Assembly (NCBI GenBank): GCA_902613845.1
Contig: CACMIW010000002.1
Location: 184,151-248,150 of the forward strand
From: an uncultured Alphaproteobacteria bacterium
GTDB lineage: Bacteria > Pseudomonadota > Alphaproteobacteria > HIMB59
DNA: 64,000 nucleotides
Direction of reading: 5' to 3'
Below the pieces are notes generated by a model. It was not told the DNA's origin. It searched no databases and was given only the letters and a program-made list of their open reading frames with translations. Shown piece after piece: positions 57,924 through 64,000 of this stretch; position 1 is the stretch's first letter; each line of letters opens with the position of its first letter. Both the position numbers and the translations under genes were made by a program.

Positions 57924-59258
57924 CTAAATTGAGTGGTAGTTATCTACACCTACTGTTAAATCTGTACCAGCTAATGGAACTTTAGCCATTGCTGATGACT
58001 CCATTGTCAATGCAGCTAGATCTTCTGGCTCAAGTGAGTGAATGTTTGTCTTACCACATGCTCTTGCTAACATTTGGCACTCAAGAGTCATAGTGCTGAG
58101 CAAATTATAAACTCTTTCTGCTGCCTCTGTTGGGTCTAATCTACTTCTAAGAACAGGATCCTGTGTGGCCACACCAACTGGACATCTACCAGTATGACAG
58201 TGATAGCAGTAACCTGCCTCCACTCCCATTTCTTTTTCATAATCAGCTTCTGGAATATCTTTGTTACAGTTCAGTGCTACTAATCCAGCTGTACCGATAG
58301 CAATAGCATCTGCCCCAAGAGCTAAGGCTTTAGCCATATCAGCTCCATCTCTAATACCTCCAGCAAATACTAATGATATTTCACCAGTTTTTCCCACATC
58401 GTCCAAAGCTCTTCTTGCTTCTCTAATTGCACCAATACCAGGAATACCAGTATTAGCTGCTGCAATGTGTGGACCAGCTGCTGTTGAACCTTCCATAGAG
58501 TCTAAAAATATAGAGTCAGGGTCACATTTTGCTGCCATTCTGACATCGTCATAAACTCTTGATGCACCTAACTTCAATTGAATTGGCACTTGATTGTCAG
58601 TTAATTCTCTTAATTCTTGAACCTTAAGAGCTAAATCGTCCGGTCCCATCCAATCTGGGTGTCTAGCAGGAGATCTTTGATCAATACCAGCAGGTAACGA
58701 TCTCATCTCAGCTACTTGGTCAGTAACTTTCTGACCCATTAAGTGACCACCCATCCCAACTTTTTGACCTTGGCCAATGAAAACCTCAATAGCGTCAGCT
58801 AATTGAGCATGGTGTGGGTTGAAGCCATACCTGGATTGAATACATTGATAATACCATTTGTGAGAGTACCTTCTCTCATCAGGTATCATACCCCCTTCTC
58901 CAGAGCAAGTTGCACTTCCAGCCATTGATGAACCTCTAGCTAAAGCAGTTTTTGCTTCATAAGAAAGAGCACCAAAACTCATACTTGTTATGTAAACAGG
59001 AATATCAAGTTTGATAGGATTTTTTGCTCTAGGACCTATTATTGTTTCTGTTAGACACTTCTCTCTGTAACCTTCAATAACAAATCTTGTTAATGTGCCT
59101 GGTAAAAAAACTAAATCATCCCAGTGAGGAATTTTTTTCATTAACGCCATACCACGCATACGATAACGACCAAGTTGTGATTTGATATGAATGTCGTCCA
59201 TTACCTCGGGGGTAAAAATTGAGTTTTGTCCTAATAGTTGTGTATTACGTTTTGCCAT
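57924..59258 (-). CDS. mgsC: Glutamate synthase-like FMN subunit (MgsC / GlxD type)
   Basis: FMN and iron-sulfur subunit of a three-part enzyme related to the synthase half of GltB. The 444 residues have the FMN barrel motifs DIPVYITSMSFGALSYEAK, CSGEGGMIPDERRY, QLKLGASRVYDDV, SLVFAGGIRDGADMAKALALGADA and the cluster cysteines 351, 354 and 359 in CYHCHTGRCPVG. In GltB the first ligand is six residues before the second, while here it is three. In methylotrophs MgsABC makes N-methylglutamate from gamma-glutamyl donor and methylamine/2-oxoglutarate, and in rhizobia the same set is called GlxBCD. It shares one base with mgsB. Confidence 0.85.
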   Translation of the reverse strand: MAKRNTQLLGQNSIFTPEVMDDIHIKSQLGRYRMRGMALMKKIPHWDDLVFLPGTLTRFVIEGYREKCLTETIIGPRAKNPIKLDIPVYITSMSFGALSYEAKTALARGSSMAGSATCSGEGGMIPDERRYSHKWYYQCIQSRYGFNPHHAQLADAIEVFIGQGQKVGMGGHLMGQKVTDQVAEMRSLPAGIDQRSPARHPDWMGPDDLALKVQELRELTDNQVPIQLKLGASRVYDDVRMAAKCDPDSIFLDSMEGSTAAGPHIAAANTGIPGIGAIREARRALDDVGKTGEISLVFAGGIRDGADMAKALALGADAIAIGTAGLVALNCNKDIPEADYEKEMGVEAGYCYHCHTGRCPVGVATQDPVLRSRLDPTEAAERVYNLLSTMTLECQMLARACGKTNIHSLEPEDLAALTMESSAMAKVPLAGTDLTVGVDNYHSI

Positions 59259-60094
59259 TAGCCTAATATTCCTTTCTTTTCTGCTGGCTCTAGATTGTCA
59301 TAATTCCAGAGCATTCTTCCTGCAACGTATTTCTTAAATTTTGAAGCTGGGACCTTGCAATCAATCTCAGCATTTTTAATTTTTTGTTCTAGCCATCTAA
59401 CCTCGTGTTCATTCATTTCACCAGGTACGCAGTCTGTTCCAAGCGAATGAGGCTCTCCTCCTACAAAAATGATTCCATCATACATTGAGTCACCCATGTT
59501 TGCGTTTACATCACCACAAACGATAATTCTTCCTCTTTGCATCATAAATCCCGTGTAAGCTCCAGCATTTCCACCAATAAGAATAGTTCCACCTTTCATA
59601 TCAATTCCAGTTCTTGCACCTGCATCGCCTTTAACTATAAGGTCACCACCTCTAAGAGCAGCTCCAAAACAAGATCCTGCATTGTTTTCAACAACAACTT
59701 TTCCTGACATCATATTTTCAGCACATGACCAACCAACTCTTCCATTAACTCTCACTGTTGGTCCATCGATACAACCGATACCAAAATAACCTAAGCTACC
59801 CTCAAAGATTAAGTTTAACTTATTTAGAATTCCCACACCAAGTGAATGTTTTGCACCAGGGTTTTTAATAACTATAGACCCATATCCCTTTCGAATTGCA
59901 TCTCTAATTTTTTGATTCAATTCATGAGCATCAATGCCTTCACAATCAATGGAGGTTCTTTTATTAAAATCAACTTCGTGATTACCGTAGTAGGTATAAT
60001 TTTCTTCTTCTGTTACTTCAAAATATAATTTTTGCGATCTACCTGATAAATTTTCATCATCAAAAGCAGTAGTTCTTTTTGTTATGCCTGCCAT
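59258..60094 (-). CDS. mgsB: GXGXG-domain subunit of glutamate synthase-like enzyme (MgsB / GlxC type)
   Basis: A 278-residue protein built around the GltB C-terminal right-handed beta-helix. Repeated turns such as GIGCIDGPTVRVNGRVGWSC, GKVVVENNAGSCFG, GGDLIVKGDAGARTG, GGTILIGGNAGAYTG and GRIIVCGDVNANMGDSM are diagnostic. It is thought to join the amidotransferase and synthase parts and may channel ammonia or methylamine. It overlaps mgsA by 13 bases and mgsC by one, which implies fixed stoichiometry. Confidence 0.87.
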   Translation of the reverse strand: MAGITKRTTAFDDENLSGRSQKLYFEVTEEENYTYYGNHEVDFNKRTSIDCEGIDAHELNQKIRDAIRKGYGSIVIKNPGAKHSLGVGILNKLNLIFEGSLGYFGIGCIDGPTVRVNGRVGWSCAENMMSGKVVVENNAGSCFGAALRGGDLIVKGDAGARTGIDMKGGTILIGGNAGAYTGFMMQRGRIIVCGDVNANMGDSMYDGIIFVGGEPHSLGTDCVPGEMNEHEVRWLEQKIKNAEIDCKVPASKFKKYVAGRMLWNYDNLEPAEKKGILG

Positions 60095-61023
60095 ACTTTT
60101 ACCTCCGCTTCATAAGGGTCATATGTTTTAATTTCGTGAGGAAATATATTCCTAATTGCAACTTCCTCTGATGCACATGCTACGATGTCTTTACTTTCGT
60201 AGATTACCATTGGCTTAGCGGCCATATGGTCTTTTGCCATTCCCAACTGATCCTTTGTTGCTACAACATATGTAAAAACTCCATCGAGCTCATCCAAGCT
60301 ATCATGCATAGCTTTTTCTAGTTCAATGCCGTTAGCCATCTTATCAGCTATATAGACAGCAATTATTTCTGAGTCACAATTTGAATTAAACCTGTAACCT
60401 TTTCTTTCAAGTACTCTTCGATTGCCCCAATAATTAGTCAATTGACCATTATGAACAACTGACACATCCTCAAAAGGGAAAGCCCAATAAGGGTGTGCGG
60501 ATTTAATGTCTACATCAGACTCGGTAGCCATCCTTGTATGGCCAATACCGTGGGTACCCATAAATTTATCAAGGCCATATTGATTGGATACAGTATTTGC
60601 ATCGCCTAAGTCTTTAATGAGCTCGAGACCCTTACCAATTGATAAAATTTCAGTTTTTTCGACTGTTTCTATCTCAGTAGCCAAATCTGTGAGGTCACCT
60701 TTAAAATCAAATATATATCTGAAAGCGTATGGGGTGCTGGAGCTTTCTTTTGTTACTTTAGCACCATGTTTTTTTAAAATAGAGTCGACAGCATTTTTTC
60801 TATTTTTTAAATCAGCAGGTGAGTCGACAGTTGCATTTACCTTTTCAGCCTCGTTTTCAGATATTTTAAATCTCATTACAAAGCCTTTTTTTAAAGGTGT
60901 TCCATACATAGCATATCCTGTCGAGTCAGGTCCCCTATGTTTAAGACCTTGTAACATAAGGCCCATTTGTTCACCGACGTTGACTGTCTTCTTTTTATTT
61001 ATAACTCCAGCTATTCCACACAT
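60082..61023 (-). CDS. mgsA: Class II glutamine amidotransferase subunit (MgsA / GlxB type)
   Basis: N-terminal nucleophile amidotransferase of 313 residues, the first part of the three-subunit glutamate-synthase-like enzyme. Cys2 (MCGIAGV) is the nucleophile. GLKHRGPDSTGYAMYG, GIGHTRMATES, PFEDVSVVHNGQLTN and NCDSEIIAVYIAD complete the glutamine-binding site. It would hydrolyse glutamine or a gamma-glutamyl amide and pass the amine on. It lies 19 bases after the synthetase gene. Confidence 0.87.
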   Translation of the reverse strand: MCGIAGVINKKKTVNVGEQMGLMLQGLKHRGPDSTGYAMYGTPLKKGFVMRFKISENEAEKVNATVDSPADLKNRKNAVDSILKKHGAKVTKESSSTPYAFRYIFDFKGDLTDLATEIETVEKTEILSIGKGLELIKDLGDANTVSNQYGLDKFMGTHGIGHTRMATESDVDIKSAHPYWAFPFEDVSVVHNGQLTNYWGNRRVLERKGYRFNSNCDSEIIAVYIADKMANGIELEKAMHDSLDELDGVFTYVVATKDQLGMAKDHMAAKPMVIYESKDIVACASEEVAIRNIFPHEIKTYDPYEAEVKVWQA

Positions 61024-61042
61024 ACTTTTCTCCTATCTTATC

Positions 61043-62512
61043 TTATGGTAAGCAATCTAGGTATTTATCGAGATCCCATTGAGTCGGAGTTGCTAAAAAT
61101 TCTTCCCACTCATCTCTTTTATACTCCATAAACACTTTCATCATGTCACCTGGTAGAGCATCTTGTATTACCTTGTCGGTTTCTAATCGATCTAATGCCT
61201 CACCAAGAGTCATTGGTAATTTTTCAACTTGCTTACCAGCTTTCATTTGTTCATACATATTTTGTTGTTCAGGTTTGCCTGGATCCATTTTCTTTGAAAT
61301 ACCATGGTCGAATGCTTTCAACAGACCGCTTCCCATTAAGTATGGGTTGTGGGCTGAGTCAACTGATCGATATTCAAATCTACCAGGGGCAGATACTCTT
61401 AAACCACAGGTTCTGTTTTGATATCCCCAGTCCGCATAAACTGGAGCCCAAAAACCTGTATCCCAAAGTCTTCTATATGAATTCACAGTTGAGGAACCCA
61501 AGGCTGTTAAAGCAGGAAGGTGTTCCATGACACCACCAATTGCTTGAAGGCCTATTTTTCCAGGAATTCTTCTATCTTTTCCGTCCGGCATAAAGACATT
61601 TGTACCTCCCCTACGGTGATGAAATACATTTTCCATACCTGGGATAGTCTTGTTACCACATGGTATTAACTCATCTTTTCCGCCCTTCCAGAGTGAAATA
61701 TTTGTGTGACACCCAGAAGCAGACACGCCGACAAATGGCTTACTAAGAAAACAAGCAATCAAATTAAATTCTCTTGCTACTTGAGCACAGATTTGTCTGT
61801 AAGTTGATAACCTGTCAGCGTTTCTAACAACATCATCGTAGTTGAAATTTAGTTCTAATTGTCCAGGCGCGTCCTCATGGTCACCTTGGATAATGTCCAA
61901 ACCCATTGCACGTGAATACTCAATCACTTTCATGTAAACAGGTCTTAATGATTCAAATTGATCAATGTGATAGCAGTAGGGCTTAGAGAAACCTGAACCG
62001 GTCGGTGAACCATCTTCGTTTTTTGTTAACCACATCATTTCAGGTTCTGTCCCTGCTCGTAATTCTAGTTTGTGTTTCTTTTTAAATTCTTCGTGGGCTC
62101 TTTTTAAGTTACCTCTGCAATCAGATGTAAGATATCCACCAGGATCTTTTTCTTCTTCCCTGTTTCTAAAACAAGTACAAAAAACTCTGGCAATTCTTTT
62201 ATCCCATGGAATTTGAACAAATGTTTCAGGGTCAGGTATACCCACTAATTCGTGAGCCTCTGGTCCATAACCTATGTAATCACCATGTCTATTTGTAAAT
62301 AGATTAGCAGTAGCTCCATAAACTAATTGGAAACCTTTATTGGCTACACTCTCCCAATGATCTGCAGGAACACCTTTACCTACAATTCGACCTGTAACAG
62401 AAATAAATTGATAATAAATGTACTCAATTCCTAATTTATCAATTTTTTTTCTAACTTGTTTTATATAGTCTTGTCTCTTTTTATCCTTAACGTACGTTTC
62501 TAGCGCTGTCAT
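61043..62512 (-). CDS. Glutamine synthetase family protein in the Mgs/Glx operon
   Basis: A 489-residue synthetase-fold protein, longer than GlnT. Motifs are GTEPEMMWL, GDHEDAPGQLELNF, ASGCHTNISLW, NSYRRLWDTGFW, NRTCGLRVS and RFEYRSVDSAHNPYL, so metal and ATP sites look intact while the glutamate/ammonia loops differ from GlnA and from the 55521 paralogue. It is second in the operon, between the FAD oxidoreductase (21-base gap) and mgsA. It probably makes a gamma-glutamyl amide that feeds MgsABC. Substrate unknown. Confidence 0.85.
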   Translation of the reverse strand: MTALETYVKDKKRQDYIKQVRKKIDKLGIEYIYYQFISVTGRIVGKGVPADHWESVANKGFQLVYGATANLFTNRHGDYIGYGPEAHELVGIPDPETFVQIPWDKRIARVFCTCFRNREEEKDPGGYLTSDCRGNLKRAHEEFKKKHKLELRAGTEPEMMWLTKNEDGSPTGSGFSKPYCYHIDQFESLRPVYMKVIEYSRAMGLDIIQGDHEDAPGQLELNFNYDDVVRNADRLSTYRQICAQVAREFNLIACFLSKPFVGVSASGCHTNISLWKGGKDELIPCGNKTIPGMENVFHHRRGGTNVFMPDGKDRRIPGKIGLQAIGGVMEHLPALTALGSSTVNSYRRLWDTGFWAPVYADWGYQNRTCGLRVSAPGRFEYRSVDSAHNPYLMGSGLLKAFDHGISKKMDPGKPEQQNMYEQMKAGKQVEKLPMTLGEALDRLETDKVIQDALPGDMMKVFMEYKRDEWEEFLATPTQWDLDKYLDCLP

Positions 62513-62533
62513 TTTATTCCTCCTCCTTTTACA

Positions 62534-63880
62534 TCAACTCCAAGGGAACGGGCTCTTTGAAACCGGATGTAACTTCCCTTCTTCATAACGAGAAAATCTA
62601 AAAGGTTCTAGAATTTCAGATTTCTCACCAAGTAACTCATTAGATACAAGATCACCTAACCCAGCCATTTTGTATCCATGGTTTGCATCAGCTATAATAT
62701 ATACGTTTTCTCTGTATCGGTCGAATACGGGAAAACGATCTGGAGTAACACAGCCAATACCGCCAGCTTTTTGCTTTTTGTATTTAGCGTGACATCCATC
62801 AAATTGCTTTTGGCAAAAAGCCAAAGCTGAGGTCCATTTATCCTCAAAAGAAGCCCTTGGTTGAAACTCATCTGAGTTATGACCATAAGGGTCAAGACTT
62901 ATGTCGTTTACAGGTTTATTTATGTCATATGGAGAGGAACCGCCTTGTATACCATCTCTGTAGACATCGGGCTTATAGTAAAAACCCCACATAACATTTT
63001 CATGTATAACATCTCCTGTTTTATTTGAGACAAGTGTAGCTTCCGTATCAACATGAATAACTGGGTACTCTGTTCCGTTTGCTGTTTTATAACTTCTTGG
63101 ATCAACTTCCAACTCACCCTCTTCAAGCGCCATGTATGACCACATAGGTATATCATCAGTAAATGAACCATCAGGTTTTTTTATTTTTACGGTGTTAGGT
63201 AATTCTAAAATTTCCCAGAATTTTCTTACCCATGGACCAGCCGCAACAACTAATTGAGTGCATTCAATTTTACCCTCTGATGTTTCTACAGCCGAAACTG
63301 CGCCACTACCATTAGAAGAAATTAAATTGTTAACAGTCACACCTTCTAAAACTTTTGCACCAGCCGATACTGCTAACTTATGGAAGCCCTCTATGGCTCC
63401 TCTATTAGCTCCATATCCTGTTTTCTTTTCGTGTAAAACTGAAGTGATGCCTTGAGCTTGCCAATCTGGCAACATGTCTTTCATATACTTATCACAATCT
63501 GATGCTCCCTCGATAAACTCAGATTCAAATCCTATTTCTTTTTGCTGCTCATAAACTTCAGACATGCCCTCTTGCATAAGCTCGGAGTTGATCTGCATGT
63601 AGCCAACTGGCTTGTAAGTTAAAGCCTCAGCATTATCATTCCAAACATTTACAGAATGAGCCATTAGTCTTCTCATTGCAGGTTGGTAGTAGTTGTTCCT
63701 TACAATTCCACATGCAACACCACTAGCTCCATTTGCAACTTTGGATTTTTCCAAAACGACTACAGAATTTTCTTTGAGTTGGCCTTTGCTGGATAATTTT
63801 TTACAAAGATGCCATGCGGTGCTCAGACCGTGAATTCCAGCCCCGATTATTAAATAGTCACATTTAGTAGGTAAGCTCAT
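62534..63880 (-). CDS. FAD-dependent oxidoreductase (DAO / sarcosine oxidase beta-like)
   Basis: A 448-residue flavoprotein of the D-amino acid oxidase superfamily, first gene of the operon. The dinucleotide-binding motif is CDYLIIGAGIHGLSTAW at the start, then VVVLEKSKVANGASGVACG, LVVAAGPWVRKFW, GGIGCVTPDRFP and DANHGYKMAGLG near the FAD end. Relatives oxidise N-methylated amino acids such as sarcosine or N-methylglutamate. The chosen ATG at 63880 has GGAGG at 63892-63896, and an upstream in-frame ATG at 63937 adds 19 unlike residues and would cross the palindrome. It could be the catalytic subunit for oxidising the MgsABC product. Confidence 0.87.
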   Translation of the reverse strand: MSLPTKCDYLIIGAGIHGLSTAWHLCKKLSSKGQLKENSVVVLEKSKVANGASGVACGIVRNNYYQPAMRRLMAHSVNVWNDNAEALTYKPVGYMQINSELMQEGMSEVYEQQKEIGFESEFIEGASDCDKYMKDMLPDWQAQGITSVLHEKKTGYGANRGAIEGFHKLAVSAGAKVLEGVTVNNLISSNGSGAVSAVETSEGKIECTQLVVAAGPWVRKFWEILELPNTVKIKKPDGSFTDDIPMWSYMALEEGELEVDPRSYKTANGTEYPVIHVDTEATLVSNKTGDVIHENVMWGFYYKPDVYRDGIQGGSSPYDINKPVNDISLDPYGHNSDEFQPRASFEDKWTSALAFCQKQFDGCHAKYKKQKAGGIGCVTPDRFPVFDRYRENVYIIADANHGYKMAGLGDLVSNELLGEKSEILEPFRFSRYEEGKLHPVSKSPFPWS

Positions 63881-63935
63881 TATTTTAGTAACCTCCAAGC
63901 AATTACATTTTGTCTGCGAGGTATGAAAAAAACAC

Positions 63936-63962
63936 ATTTTGTTTCATATTATGAAACAAAAT
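63936..63962. promoter_or_regulatory. 27-bp palindromic operator-like site upstream of the Mgs/Glx operon
   Basis: Perfect 12-base arms (63936-63947 ATTTTGTTTCAT; 63951-63962 ATGAAACAAAAT) surround a 3-base centre. It lies 55 to 82 bases upstream of the ATG of the FAD oxidoreductase gene, within its likely promoter. Size and symmetry suit a dimeric repressor of the GntR or IclR kind. The regulator is not encoded in the window. The remaining bases to 64000 contain no gene I can support. Confidence 0.65.
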
Positions 63963-64000
63963 TTTTACAAAAATCTATTATTTATCAACAATAATTGTCA

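Noticed and set aside
60584..61051. Plus-strand open frame of 155 codons within mgsA
   Set aside because: It lies opposite mgsA, whose active-site motifs are all intact, so it is a shadow frame.
57924..63880. Recent horizontal transfer of the Mgs/Glx operon because of higher GC
   Set aside because: One line at 58321 is about 38 percent GC against 20 percent in glnE, but conserved and probably highly expressed genes such as amt also look richer in GC, and no mobile element, tRNA junction or repeat borders the operon.

Overview
The window looks like the chromosome of a streamlined, AT-rich alphaproteobacterium of the marine oligotroph kind (SAR11, HIMB59 or AEGEAN-169-like). The evidence is very low GC (single 60-base lines count at about 20 to 38 percent), almost no intergenic DNA, many 1 to 35 base gene overlaps, shortened versions of large enzymes, and an alphaproteobacterial gene order (nuoA-N, birA, coaX, rnj, DUF1467, proS, lolC/E, lolD, dnaE). 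No marker in the window fixes the genus. There are no rRNA genes, IS elements, phage genes or CRISPR arrays.

Positions 1 to 31676 lie wholly on the minus strand. Read in the direction of transcription they hold tRNA-His, tRNA-Leu, tig, clpP, clpX, lon, hup, tRNA-Val, tRNA-Asp and a lipoprotein gene. The 14 complex I genes follow, then birA, coaX, rnj, a DUF1467 gene, proS, the Lol exporter, dnaE, rpsB and the start of tsf. rpsB has a structured leader whose hairpin loop can pair with the Shine-Dalgarno sequence.

Positions 31742 to 50124 are mixed. glnB-glnA faces glnE, giving a complete PII and adenylylation module. Then come a dus gene, hisI-thrS, two convergent EamA transporters, the SUF iron-sulfur operon (sufB, C, D, S, T and an A-type carrier), mnmA, an alpha/beta hydrolase gene, anmK and tyrS.

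Positions 50117 to 64000 form a nitrogen island. It has three further glutamine synthetase family proteins that differ from GlnA, an ammonium transporter with two tiny membrane proteins and a class I amidotransferase-like hydrolase, and a MetX-like alpha/beta hydrolase joined to one synthetase. It also has an operon encoding an FAD oxidoreductase, a synthetase, the three-part glutamate-synthase-like enzyme (MgsABC/GlxBCD type) and an unknown small basic protein. A 27-bp palindrome lies just upstream of this operon. The simplest reading is gamma-glutamylation of ammonia, methylamine or another small amine, followed by transfer to a glutamate-type product and oxidation or hydrolysis. The true substrates cannot be read from sequence, and this island is the best candidate for undescribed biology here.
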